DNA of 44,205 bases from Buchananella hordeovulneris (GTDB taxonomy: Bacteria > Actinomycetota > Actinomycetes > Actinomycetales > Actinomycetaceae), in assembly GCA_030529545.1 (NCBI GenBank), contig JAUMWR010000014.1, forward strand, positions 1-44,205, in the 5' to 3' direction. Made by a program: the position numbers and the translations under genes. This document shows positions 1 to 7,509 of the stretch, piece by piece. The notes under the pieces are model-generated. The model was given only the letters and a program-made list of their open reading frames with translations, was not told the DNA's origin and made no database searches. How positions within the stretch are numbered: the stretch's first letter is position 1; each line of letters opens with the position of its first letter.

Positions 1-1
1 A

Positions 2-103
2 AAACGCCGACTTGAGACGAAGCTGCGGCAGGCGAGGCTGGCCCTTCTTGAGTCTGAGCTGGATGCTGGATCAGAGGGTGAGGGTGTGGGGATCGAACTG
101 TGA
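2..103 (+). CDS. C-terminal end of an unidentified element gene (5' truncated)
   Basis: An open frame enters from the left edge and stops at TGA 101-103, giving 33 residues rich in Leu, Glu, Arg and Lys (for example ETKLRQARLALLESELD), which looks like the end of an amphipathic helix or coiled coil. A strong hairpin follows 20 nt later, as expected after a real gene end. It runs toward the relaxase operon, which ends at 190. Too little is visible to name a family. Confidence 0.45.
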   Translation, partial: KRRLETKLRQARLALLESELDAGSEGEGVGIEL

Positions 104-123
104 ATGTCGAAACGACGATCGGG

Positions 124-170
124 AAGTGCTCCCGGCGACCGATATGGTCGCCGGGAGCACTTGTTTTGTC
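124..170 (+). terminator. Intrinsic terminator between convergent genes
   Basis: A perfect 17-bp stem (124-140 pairing with 146-162) closes a 5-nt loop, gatat, and is followed on the plus strand by a T-rich run, gttttgtc. It lies just after the left-edge gene and 27 nt beyond the relaxase stop codon, so it may stop transcription from both sides. The T-tract favours the plus strand. Confidence 0.8.
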
Positions 171-189
171 GAGAATGTCGCTGCTGAAC

Positions 190-1188
190 TCACAGGCTGA
201 AGCTGACTTCGTCCTCCTCCTCAACGACCTCGAGCAAACGCCCACGCCACCTTTCGGCTGCTGTTGTAATCCGAGACGGCGGATCCTTTGGACGAATTCG
301 TGCCTCTGCCCGTGAGTGTTGTTCTCCTTCCTCATCCTCCTCCTGGAGAAGAAGTGCGGGTGTGGCTTGTTGCGCCTGCTGGGCGTGGGCCTTGAAGACC
401 TCGCTCGCCTTGTCGGCAGTGAAGTCCGGGCACAGGGCACTGGCCTTCTTCCTGCCGAGTTTGCCGTTGTCTCCACGCCTCATCTTGTAGGACCAGCCGT
501 CGCGGTCAGTGACCGCCAGTCGCACACCCTGCTCGGCGAGCACCTCCTCGAATGACGCTCGATCTTTGGAGCGCGGGTCGGCGAGTGCGTCGTTGATGAT
601 GTCTCCGAGGCGTTGCTCGAAGCCCCCGGTTTTAAAGTCCTCCCGGCGCTGGAGCCACTCGGGCTTTGGACGCTGCGGGTCAGGCAGCACGGCGAGGCCC
701 TCCTCCCTCATGATCTGGTCGTTCACCTGGTGGAGCCCGTGCCTCCAACTCGTGTAGCGGGTGAGTGCCTTTCCAGTGAGATTGTCATGATTCGTCACGG
801 TGATATGCGCGTGTGCGTGGTGCCCCTTGGCATCGGTGTGGACTGCGATGAGGTAATCCGCCGAGTGCATCGCCTCCGTGAGGCGCTTCGCGACCTCACA
901 CACCCGCTGCATGGCAGCAGGGTTACTCACGTCGAACTCGTTGGGATGGAACGCGAGGACATAGGTGAACGCCTCGATCTTGCGCCCGTGGCGCTTGGTG
1001 AGTGCTTGGGCACGCGCGAGGAAGTTCTCGGGCGTGGCCGGGCCATCCGCCGTGTGGACGGCGAGCGCGGCGGCGCGGGTGCGCCCCTCCTTGACCAGGA
1101 GAGAGCGCACCCGCGCATCCGAACCGTACAAGACGTAGTTGACCGCCGAAGCGGCGGACCTCGAAGACTTGACGTTGACGGTGCTCAC
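190..1188 (-). CDS. MOB-type relaxase (mobilization nuclease)
   Basis: This 332-aa protein has the relaxase/mobilization nuclease fold. An N-terminal Tyr-containing segment (VNYVLYG, residues 16-22) probably holds the nicking tyrosine. The metal-binding motif III is at residues 117-133: H117-x-D119, then H124, H126, H128 and ITVTN. The C-terminal third is charged and Gln/Glu-rich. Relaxases nick oriT and carry the transferred strand to the recipient through a type IV secretion system supplied by another element. It starts at GTG 1186-1188, overlapping the stop of the MobC-like gene by GTGA, which implies translational coupling. No coupling protein or VirB gene is visible, so the element looks mobilisable rather than self-transmissible within this window. 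Confidence 0.9.
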   Translation of the reverse strand: MSTVNVKSSRSAASAVNYVLYGSDARVRSLLVKEGRTRAAALAVHTADGPATPENFLARAQALTKRHGRKIEAFTYVLAFHPNEFDVSNPAAMQRVCEVAKRLTEAMHSADYLIAVHTDAKGHHAHAHITVTNHDNLTGKALTRYTSWRHGLHQVNDQIMREEGLAVLPDPQRPKPEWLQRREDFKTGGFEQRLGDIINDALADPRSKDRASFEEVLAEQGVRLAVTDRDGWSYKMRRGDNGKLGRKKASALCPDFTADKASEVFKAHAQQAQQATPALLLQEEDEEGEQHSRAEARIRPKDPPSRITTAAERWRGRLLEVVEEEDEVSFSL

Positions 1189-1805
1189 GGGGCGATCACC
1201 GTCCTGTCGCCTAGTTGACGACGCAGGTCGTCAACGGCGCGGGCGAGGTCTTGCACGCGAGCGGCGTCAACGACCGAACCACGGCGAAGCGCCTGGTTCA
1301 GGTTCACGCCCACCCGCCGCAGCTGCTCGACCGCACGGCCTATGTCGGGTGACCCCGAAGCCGGAGCCTGAGGCACCGACTCCGGGAGTGTGTTCGCGGC
1401 GTCGAGGGCGTGAAGCGCCGCCGCCCTCACCCACGAACTCGGCTTGACGCCGAGCGCCTTCGACCTTCGTCTGATCGCCTCGGTCTCGGCCCCGGACAGT
1501 CGCACAGTGATCCTATGGGAGCGACCGCCGGGATCGGTGTCCCCACCCGCCTGCTTGGGCAGTGGTTGAGGTGTTGACACCGAATGGCCAGCAGGGAACT
1601 TGTCAGACACTGTGGGCTTAACGCCCTCGTGTCTGACTTCGTTCCGCTGGCCTCCGTCCTCGTTCGCGTTGCTCTCTGCGGGCGGAGGGTAGGTCGCCTC
1701 GCCCACTCGCTGCAGGGTGGACGCGAGCGAGCGGGACTGATTGCTCCGCATGGCCTCTCGCAGTGCCTTGCGAGCCTCGTACACCGGATCGTAGAGGCTA
1801 CTCAT
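1185..1805 (-). CDS. MobC-like relaxosome accessory protein
   Basis: A 206-aa protein with three visible parts: a charged, low-complexity N-terminus (1-95), a ribbon-helix-helix-like DNA-binding segment at about 97-134 (ITVRLSGAETEAIRRRSKALG), and a C-terminal MobC signature at about 160-200 (QLRRVGVNLNQALRRG). MobC-type proteins bind oriT and help the relaxase open the nick site. The start ATG (1803-1805) overlaps the upstream gene by 8 nt and its stop overlaps the relaxase start. The N-terminal extension is longer than in the short plasmid MobC proteins and has no recognisable function. Confidence 0.85.
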   Translation of the reverse strand: MSSLYDPVYEARKALREAMRSNQSRSLASTLQRVGEATYPPPAESNANEDGGQRNEVRHEGVKPTVSDKFPAGHSVSTPQPLPKQAGGDTDPGGRSHRITVRLSGAETEAIRRRSKALGVKPSSWVRAAALHALDAANTLPESVPQAPASGSPDIGRAVEQLRRVGVNLNQALRRGSVVDAARVQDLARAVDDLRRQLGDRTVIAP

Positions 1806-2091
1806 GCTGCATCACCCCCGGCTGCTCCATCTGAGCGTCGGCCTGCTCCGAGGCGGAGGTAGCCTTGGCGCGGGACGAGCGCGTCGCTCGCTCCTCGGCG
1901 AGGAGACGGCGAGCCTCCTCCTCGAACCGCTGATAGGTGTCGCGGTGCTTGTCCTGAATCAGCCGCGCCGTACGAAGCATCAGGCGCTCCTCGTCCTTTC
2001 GTGCTTGCTCGCGCAAGCGACGCACGCGCTTCTGATAGGCGGCGCGCTCCTTGGCCAGGAGGGCGTCGAGAGTGTGATTGCGGTTGTTCAT
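1798..2091 (-). CDS. Small charged helical protein of the mobilization operon
   Basis: Unrecognised 97-aa protein, MNNRNHTLDALLAKERAAYQ onward, with long runs of Arg, Glu, Lys and Ala that should form one continuous helix or coiled coil (about residues 10-75). A longer reading from 2232 exists, but ATG 2089-2091 is preceded on the minus strand by AGAAGGA at good spacing, and the upstream part overlaps the DUF3223-like gene, so the short form is chosen. Its end overlaps the MobC-like gene by 8 nt. A relaxosome or DNA-binding accessory role is plausible from position only. Confidence 0.7.
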   Translation of the reverse strand: MNNRNHTLDALLAKERAAYQKRVRRLREQARKDEERLMLRTARLIQDKHRDTYQRFEEEARRLLAEERATRSSRAKATSASEQADAQMEQPGVMQHE

Positions 2092-2126
2092 AATGGGGTT
2101 CCTTCTATTAGAGGTTGGTGCCGGTG

Positions 2127-2143
2127 CCCAAGCGGCGATTGGG
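2127..2143. repeat. Short inverted repeat between DUF3223-like and small helical gene
   Basis: CCCAA (2127-2131), a 7-nt loop and TTGGG (2139-2143) lie in the 62-nt gap (2092-2153), the only sizeable non-coding gap inside the leftward operon. It could be an internal mRNA hairpin or part of an oriT. Nothing visible distinguishes these, and the stem is short. Confidence 0.25.
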
Positions 2144-2153
2144 GGCAACGCCG

Positions 2154-2387
2154 TCATGGCGTCCGGGTCAATGACGCGACGCACTTCTTGATTGAGAAGT
2201 TGTCGAACGAGATACCGGGTCCGGCCTTGCAACGTGCCTTGGGAGGATTCGAGAAGAGGTCCGCGACGAAGGCAGCGTCCTCACCTTCCAGTGCGAAACC
2301 GGGAAGCGACCTATGCAGGATGATCCGCGCGTAGTCGGAGATCGCCGTCGCGGTTTTGAAGCGCTTGCCACCAAGGGGGTAGCTCAT
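2154..2387 (-). CDS. DUF3223-like small protein
   Basis: A 77-aa protein whose first 50 residues (KRFKTATAISDYARIILHR, then GEDAAFVADLF) follow the pattern of DUF3223: a Lys/Phe-rich start, a helix ending in ILH and a G-E-D-A-x-F step before a Leu-rich helix. DUF3223 has no established biochemical function. The C-terminus after residue 58 does not look like the usual family ending and may be diverged or shortened. Its ATG (2385-2387) overlaps the polymerase stop by 4 nt (ATGA), so it is made together with the polymerase. A helper role in DNA replication or repair of the element is inferred from the coupling only. Confidence 0.65.
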   Translation of the reverse strand: MSYPLGGKRFKTATAISDYARIILHRSLPGFALEGEDAAFVADLFSNPPKARCKAGPGISFDNFSIKKCVASLTRTP

Positions 2388-5300
2388 ACGAGTCCTCCTT
2401 CCTCAACGAACGGGTCGACGAGGAGCATCTCCTCGACGTAGGGAGCGATCTCGTCGAGCGCGACCTCGATCTGCCTCTCGACCTTCGAGCGCGCGTGAGA
2501 CCAGAACCGTTCCTTCGGTCGAGGGAGCCCGAAGGCTTCAAATGCGTCAAGGCGCTCGCACAGCGGCGCAGACGAGTCGAGCCAAGGGATCGTCACGATG
2601 CCCTGACGATGGGCAATGACGATGCCCTTCGAAATCCGATCAAGACACTCGGCCTCGGAGACCTGGCCGTCCTCGTCGAGGAGGGCATCAAGCCGGTCGA
2701 AATAGTCGTTCCACTGATCCCGAGTGCGCCGCACCGGCGAGCGCTCCCACACGACCTCCCCGAGGTACTTGTCGAAGGTCTTGAGTGCCTTGTCGACCGA
2801 TCGCCCGAGAGACGCCTCCTGAGCGTCCTCCCAGGGGACGGTGTGTACATGGGCGACCTCGTAGACCTGGTCGCCGACCTCGACGAGATGAGCTGTCATG
2901 CCCTCGCGGACTGGCCGCCGCTTGCGATCGAACTCGATCGTCAACTGCTTGTTCACGACCTTGGGGGCGAAGTCGAGACGGTTCTCGGTGCGGGTGAGCT
3001 CCTGAACGGACGGGAAGACCTTCATCCTCACGGGAAGAGCCCCGGACCTCGTCACCATCAGTTCCCACATGAGGTCGCGATCCTCCTGCGAGTCCTCGAC
3101 GATCCCCTCGGGGAGCTTGTATCCCCCGTGTGCGAGCACGCCGTTCGGCTCGCGCGAAAAGTTCGCACGAGTGGTCACGTTCAGGAGGTCCTGCTGATGG
3201 TGCTTGCGCTCCCACATGGTGCGAGAACCCGTCAGCGCTTCGCGGGACTCTCGCCACAGCTCGGCGAGACCGAATAGGTCGAGCCCGTCGACGATGTCCA
3301 CCGGAGCGTCGGTAATGAACCCGTCCGTCGTGCAGCTCGGCGTCGAGTAGCCAAGATCGTGCAGCTGGTTGAGGGTGGCAAGGAGGATCGCCCGGACGAG
3401 TCCGGTCGTCATCGTCGCGTGATACGGCGAAGTGATTGCTGAACCACCCACGTCGTCGCGCTCCTGGGCCCAGGCATCCCAGCCGCGCTGCCCCATGACC
3501 CCCTGGGCGAGTTTCCCGTAAGGGCTGTTGCCCATGAGCTTAAGAACGTTCTGCTCGAACGACTTCGGACCGAACTCAACCTTCGCACGAGCACGATCGT
3601 CGAGGAGCTGCTTGTACGCTCCGCGCATGAGCCTCGATGGCTCTTCACCAACACGACGGACACGAGCGAAGTGCCCGATCTGGCACGTGATCTCGGCCCC
3701 GAGGGTCAGCGCGAGCCAGACCTCAGGACCCGTCGCCCACATACCCCGGGCAGCACCCGAGGTCCTCGGGTAGACCATCGAGCCGTTGAGAGGCACCGGC
3801 AGGCACGGGTAGGCGATGCTCTCGGGGAACTCGAAGGAGACGAAGCCGACGAATGGGGTGAGTGGCCCATGTTCGGCGAAGTCGGCGAGGTTCAGAGGGC
3901 GGTTGTTCACGGTCCTGGAGATGACTCCACCGTCGGCCAGAAAGTCCACGTCGAGGATCGTGGAGGACGACGTGGGGTAGCAGGACATCAGATCGAAGTC
4001 GTGCGTCTTCTGGGGGAAGAAGCCGATCTCCGAGCACATGTTGTACCCACCCCTGAAGCTCAGCGCACAGGCGTGGCTCCACGTCGCCGACGCCCCATCG
4101 AGAGGCACAAGCTCACGCTTCTTGTAGTAAGCGAGCTCATTCTCGGGACTCGTCGTGACGTCGACGTTCTTGTCAACCTTCGCCAGGCCGCCGAACACCG
4201 CGTTGAACGTGCCCGGGGAGGTTCCCAGAACCTCTCCGTGTACCTGCTTGACGAAGTCTCCACCGCACAGCTGCTTCGTGATGTGGCGACGCATCATCGC
4301 AGCAGCCCCCGTGGGCAGAGACAACGGGAACGACCGGTCGCGACCATAGAGGGCCGTGACGTACTCAAGAGCGATGACAGAGTCATTCACCGCGTAATCG
4401 AGGAAGTCGACAGGATGCTCGGCGAGGTACTCATCCATGCGGCTGATGTAATCGCCAGGAACCTCTAGCTTCGGCACCCCAACGGACTCACCAAGCACCT
4501 TGAGGCCGACCGCCCCGGACTGGGCCATCGTGTCCCGGATCGAAACCTCAACCGGCCTCTTCCACCGCCAGTTGTCACCGTCGAGGACGAGCCGAACAGC
4601 CTTCGGAGTCACCATCCCAGCTGATGCTGAGATGACGGCGCGGAGGATGTCCGGGGCTCCGTCATCCAACCACCGAGCCCGACGAGAGTCATACCCGGCC
4701 TTATCAGACACCTTTCGAGCCCGTCTCGGGTAGGTGGCGTTCCACGTATTGACCGCCTTGCGCTTGTCCACGAACGTCGTTAGGTCAGCGTGCTGAAAAT
4801 GGGCGACGAGGGTGATCGGAAGCGCCCTGGATGCACAACCCTTCCTGAACCAGGCCGAGGGGCGACGAACCCCCTTGCTGTCCACACAGTCCGATAGCGG
4901 AACACCCTTGTCGGTCCACCCCTGAGCGAGCGGGTGCTCGTGGAGACCGAGGGCCGTGATCGCGAGCTCCAGGGCCCTCTCGAAGCTCAAGCGAGCGACG
5001 CGCACACCAATTGGCCCCTCGTACTCACGAGGGAGCACAACCGCCAGTCGCAGACGAGTGTCGTCTGTGGGATCGATGGCCGCGAACTGATACGAGATCA
5101 CCCTGCGGGCGACATGATCGTTCTCGCCGACCCAACCCCGCTGAGGGTCGAGCTCCTCAACCCCGACGAACTCGGTATCGAACCCGATCACGATGCCCGG
5201 TGCACCGCCAGCGCCCATCGCCTGGATCGAGGGGTAGTCGCGGAACGCGGATCCCGCCCCAGACACCGACCACGCGACTGTCCGGGTCAGGACCGTGAAC

Positions 5301-5590
5301 TCGGCGGGGTGCTTCCGCGAGGTCGCCGTGTCGCGAGCCTCGGTGCGGGCCCAGCCTGCCGCGACAGCACTGGCGGCAGCGGCGGCAACGGGGTCTACCC
5401 CATAGGGGGCTGCCGCCAGTCCGAGAATCGGCTCGTCTTCCAGGCGAATCGGAGGGGTGCTCCGTGACGAAAACCCCTTATCGTCACGCGCGGGCACCTC
5501 TGTCTCACCCTGCTGAGGCACCCCAACGGCACCCAGCCCGGGAGCGGTGGGCGCGGGCTGACTGGCGGTGATGGAGGCGGTGCCGGTCAT
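2384..5590 (-). CDS. Family B DNA polymerase, piPolB-like (1068 aa)
   Basis: The proofreading domain is visible as ExoI FDTEF (D138, E140), ExoII AHFQHADL (D269) and ExoIII YAVND (Y399, D403). The polymerase domain shows motif A DLMSCYP (533-539), motif B KLMGNSPYG (K684, N688, Y691) and motif C SCTTDGF (752-758). Motif C has Thr where most family B enzymes have the first Asp of DTD. The pattern resembles the organellar/viral, protein-primed branch. With an integrase and a tRNA att site, the best match is a primer-independent PolB of a pipolin, which I recall as carrying a TTDG-type motif C; this needs an alignment. The first 130 residues are Pro/Ala/Gly-rich and probably disordered. Start and stop overlap both neighbours by ATGA. 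Confidence 0.85.
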   Translation of the reverse strand: MTGTASITASQPAPTAPGLGAVGVPQQGETEVPARDDKGFSSRSTPPIRLEDEPILGLAAAPYGVDPVAAAAASAVAAGWARTEARDTATSRKHPAEFTVLTRTVAWSVSGAGSAFRDYPSIQAMGAGGAPGIVIGFDTEFVGVEELDPQRGWVGENDHVARRVISYQFAAIDPTDDTRLRLAVVLPREYEGPIGVRVARLSFERALELAITALGLHEHPLAQGWTDKGVPLSDCVDSKGVRRPSAWFRKGCASRALPITLVAHFQHADLTTFVDKRKAVNTWNATYPRRARKVSDKAGYDSRRARWLDDGAPDILRAVISASAGMVTPKAVRLVLDGDNWRWKRPVEVSIRDTMAQSGAVGLKVLGESVGVPKLEVPGDYISRMDEYLAEHPVDFLDYAVNDSVIALEYVTALYGRDRSFPLSLPTGAAAMMRRHITKQLCGGDFVKQVHGEVLGTSPGTFNAVFGGLAKVDKNVDVTTSPENELAYYKKRELVPLDGASATWSHACALSFRGGYNMCSEIGFFPQKTHDFDLMSCYPTSSSTILDVDFLADGGVISRTVNNRPLNLADFAEHGPLTPFVGFVSFEFPESIAYPCLPVPLNGSMVYPRTSGAARGMWATGPEVWLALTLGAEITCQIGHFARVRRVGEEPSRLMRGAYKQLLDDRARAKVEFGPKSFEQNVLKLMGNSPYGKLAQGVMGQRGWDAWAQERDDVGGSAITSPYHATMTTGLVRAILLATLNQLHDLGYSTPSCTTDGFITDAPVDIVDGLDLFGLAELWRESREALTGSRTMWERKHHQQDLLNVTTRANFSREPNGVLAHGGYKLPEGIVEDSQEDRDLMWELMVTRSGALPVRMKVFPSVQELTRTENRLDFAPKVVNKQLTIEFDRKRRPVREGMTAHLVEVGDQVYEVAHVHTVPWEDAQEASLGRSVDKALKTFDKYLGEVVWERSPVRRTRDQWNDYFDRLDALLDEDGQVSEAECLDRISKGIVIAHRQGIVTIPWLDSSAPLCERLDAFEAFGLPRPKERFWSHARSKVERQIEVALDEIAPYVEEMLLVDPFVEEGGLV

Positions 5591-5811
5591 CGACGACCAC
5601 CCCCAACGAGGTGGGCATCAGCCCATGCGCGGAGGTCCTCAACGCGGTAACGGACGTTACGGGCCGAGACGGCCACGTAGACGGGCCCCCGGCCCCGGCA
5701 GCGCCACGTGCGCAGCGTGTCGGGCGAAACCGCTAGGTACTCAGCGGCTTGCTCGGTGGACAGGAGGTAGGGGGATATCGGCAACGGTGCCGTGGTTGAA
5801 GGAGTAGTCAT
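5587..5811 (-). CDS. Excisionase / MerR-like helix-turn-helix protein
   Basis: A 74-aa protein with a winged helix-turn-helix of the excisionase family: LSTEQAAEYLAVSPDTLRTW is the HTH (about residues 14-33), and YRVEDLRAWADAH is the closing helix. Such proteins bend DNA at attachment sites to favour excision, or repress element genes. ATG 5809-5811 is preferred over an upstream ATG at 5848-5850 because AAAGGA lies 7 nt before it. The stop overlaps the polymerase start (ATGA), so directionality control and polymerase synthesis are coupled. A 9-bp dyad (5820-5838) covers its ribosome-binding site. Confidence 0.85.
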   Translation of the reverse strand: MTTPSTTAPLPISPYLLSTEQAAEYLAVSPDTLRTWRCRGRGPVYVAVSARNVRYRVEDLRAWADAHLVGGGRR

Positions 5812-5819
5812 CGGAGGTT

Positions 5820-5838
5820 CCTTTGCTACTAGCAAAGG
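5820..5838. promoter_or_regulatory. Dyad over the excisionase ribosome-binding site
   Basis: CCTTTGCTA (5820-5828), a single C, and TAGCAAAGG (5830-5838) form a perfect 9-bp inverted repeat. On the minus strand one arm contains the AAAGGA that serves as the Shine-Dalgarno of the HTH gene. It could be an operator for the HTH protein itself or an RNA hairpin hiding the ribosome-binding site. Confidence 0.5.
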
Positions 5839-6137
5839 CTGCGTTCTCAACGATGACGATGTCCCCGACCGTTACCCCAGGAAGGCAGCGTCTCCAGCCT
5901 GGGCGGGACCTCCTGAGTCTCCTCGCCGAACCGGGGGAGGTCTCCCAGCTGCGACTCCTGCACGGTGCGGTTCAACGTCTGAGCCCGTGCGCTCTAACCC
6001 CTTGACCTCATCTCACCAGCGGTAGGGGACCGGTGGCGGGGGAGGACGACTCCCTTGCTCCGACGTAGGCCGTTATCCTACGAAGTCAGCCGCACCGGAC
6101 CATCCGGTGCGCCCCCAGTCTACAGCGTCGGACCACA
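5839..6137. promoter_or_regulatory. Divergent control region with two inverted repeats
   Basis: No credible gene lies here. Two dyads are visible: CGTAGG (6064-6069) with CCTACG (6077-6082), and a 9-bp perfect pair CGCACCGGA (6091-6099) with TCCGGTGCG (6103-6111) around CCA. They lie between the leftward excisionase-polymerase operon and the rightward integrase, where operators or an origin would be expected. Which of these they are cannot be told by eye. Confidence 0.4.
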
Positions 6138-6174
6138 TTGCACAACCCACCGTAACAATCTACTCTCTTTGGTA
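6138..6174 (+). promoter_or_regulatory. Promoter of the integrase gene, predicted leaderless
   Basis: TTGCAC (6138-6143), a 17-nt spacer and TACTCT (6161-6166) form a sigma-70-type promoter. Seven nt separate the -10 from ATG 6174, so the transcript would begin at the start codon. There is no Shine-Dalgarno, which agrees. The -10 lies inside the 12-mer ATCTACTCTCTT (6159-6170) that recurs downstream of the gene. Confidence 0.6.
6159..6170 (+). repeat. Arm-type repeat ATCTACTCTCTT, copy in the int promoter
   Basis: First of four related 12-mers bracketing the integrase gene. The others are at 7364-7397. This copy overlaps the predicted -10 box, so a protein bound here would shut off int. Confidence 0.6.
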
Positions 6175-7373
6175 TGGGACGAGCGAAACTGCAACCGGGC
6201 GAGGACACCATCAAGTCCGTGACGCCCCGCAAGACCGAGACCGGCTATGAACTGCGCTGGCGAGTGCGCGACTTCGAGGGGCGCCTCCACGTGAAGCGGA
6301 CACAGGCCCGAACTGTTGGCGAGGCCCGCCGAAGAGCCTATGAGAAGGCTGAGCAGATAAAACGGGCGACCTCCGGCGTGACGACTTCCTGGACCCCTGC
6401 CGACGCCATCGCGGACTTCCTCGACCGCGAGGTCGAGCCCGTCATCAAGGAGAAGAGGCTCTCCGAGGCATCGCGGACGCGCTACCTGGAGGTCCTGGCC
6501 CACTACCGGCGCCATACCCTGGGCAAGTCCGTCAGCGCAGCCACGAGCGCCTCCTCGCTCATCCGCACGCTCAAGGCCATCTCTGAGGAGATCGGCCCGG
6601 AGACGGCCCGGCAAACCCGCTCTGTGGTCTCGAACTATGTGTTCGGCCAACTCATCGTCCACCAGGTCGTGCCCTCGAACCCCATTCGGGGAATGTCCTT
6701 CGACTTCCTCCGTGCTGAGAACATAGAGCAGAAGTACTACCCCACACAAGCCGAGTGGCAGGCGTTCTTGGACTACGTGCTCGCCGACGACCCGGACTCG
6801 CCCATGCCGGGCAAGGAGAACGTGCCCCAGGCGCACAAGGCCGAGGCGAAGGCTCGGCACGCGCGGATCATCCAAATGACCGAACTCCAACTAGCCACGG
6901 GTCTACGCGCCTCCGAGGCCAGGCAGATTACCTGGGTGAACATCACCGAGGCTGACGGCACCGTGTGGGTTACCGTGCCCGCGACCATCTCGAAGACGAA
7001 GGTCGGGCGGACCATCCCCGTGCTCGTGCCCGAGGTTGGCGAGAGGCTCCTTGCTCGCAGGGGTGAGGACGACACCCTAGTCATCCCTCAGCCAACCTCC
7101 GGCAGGCCGTGGGACAAGGCAGGTGTACACAAGGCCGTGCGCGAGTACTACACGGGCGTGGCGACGAAGAGCGAGGAACTGGCCTTCCTGGCGAAGGTGC
7201 GCTCGCACGCCTGGCGTGGTGCGCTCAACACGATCACGGCACCCCATCTCAGGCCGGACATCCGCGCCGCCTACTTCGGGCACACGGAGAAGGTGAACGC
7301 CCGCGCGTACACGGATCATGTCAACGTGCGTCCCATGATGGAGGCCGTCGGTGCCCTGACTCGAAGAGAGTAG
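6174..7373 (+). CDS. int: Tyrosine recombinase (integrase)
   Basis: This 399-aa site-specific recombinase is built like phage and ICE integrases. It has an N-terminal arm-binding beta domain (about 18-62), a SAM-like core-binding domain (about 72-170) and a C-terminal catalytic domain. Catalytic residues visible are R245 (TGLRASEARQ), H345 and R348 (SHAWRGAL), the GH pair near 371 and the nucleophile Tyr near 380 (RAYTDH). It would recombine the tRNA-Arg 3' end at 7510-7550 with its partner site. The gene ends inside a 22-bp palindrome and stands 137 nt from the att core, the usual int-att layout. The excisionase candidate is divergent. The likely leaderless start is at 6174. Confidence 0.95.
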   Translation: MGRAKLQPGEDTIKSVTPRKTETGYELRWRVRDFEGRLHVKRTQARTVGEARRRAYEKAEQIKRATSGVTTSWTPADAIADFLDREVEPVIKEKRLSEASRTRYLEVLAHYRRHTLGKSVSAATSASSLIRTLKAISEEIGPETARQTRSVVSNYVFGQLIVHQVVPSNPIRGMSFDFLRAENIEQKYYPTQAEWQAFLDYVLADDPDSPMPGKENVPQAHKAEAKARHARIIQMTELQLATGLRASEARQITWVNITEADGTVWVTVPATISKTKVGRTIPVLVPEVGERLLARRGEDDTLVIPQPTSGRPWDKAGVHKAVREYYTGVATKSEELAFLAKVRSHAWRGALNTITAPHLRPDIRAAYFGHTEKVNARAYTDHVNVRPMMEAVGALTRRE

Positions 7374-7397
7374 ATCTACTCTCTTATCTACCCTCTT
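7364..7397. repeat. Palindrome plus direct copy of the arm-type 12-mer
   Basis: AAGAGAGTAGAT (inverted, 7364-7375) and ATCTACTCTCTT (7374-7385) form a perfect 22-bp palindrome that contains the integrase stop codon TAG (7371-7373). A further direct copy, ATCTACCCTCTT, follows at 7386-7397 with one change. Repeats of this kind beside int are normally arm-type sites for integrase or sites for excisionase. Confidence 0.7.
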
Positions 7398-7403
7398 TGA
7401 GGG

Positions 7404-7443
7404 CAACATCAAGCAATATCTGACAACACTTAGCAATGCTAAG
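7404..7443. repeat. Second repeat pair and small hairpin beside the att site
   Basis: CAACATCAAGCAAT (7404-7417) and CAACACTTAGCAAT (7425-7438) match at 11 of 14 positions with a 21-nt period, about two DNA turns. The second copy overlaps a perfect dyad, CTTAGCA-a-TGCTAAG (7429-7443). They are candidates for binding sites of the excision machinery or, for the dyad, a weak int terminator. Confidence 0.45.
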
Positions 7444-7509
7444 CCTCCAAAAAACCGCACAATCACGGGAAAATACGGGTCTGAGTGGCGGGATGCTCGA
7501 ACCGGCCAC

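Noticed and set aside
4150-4780. Copies of the dispersed word in the mobile element
   Set aside because: Only the short core AACGTCG or its complement occurs (near 4157 and 4773), without the GCCGGC flank; consistent with chance.
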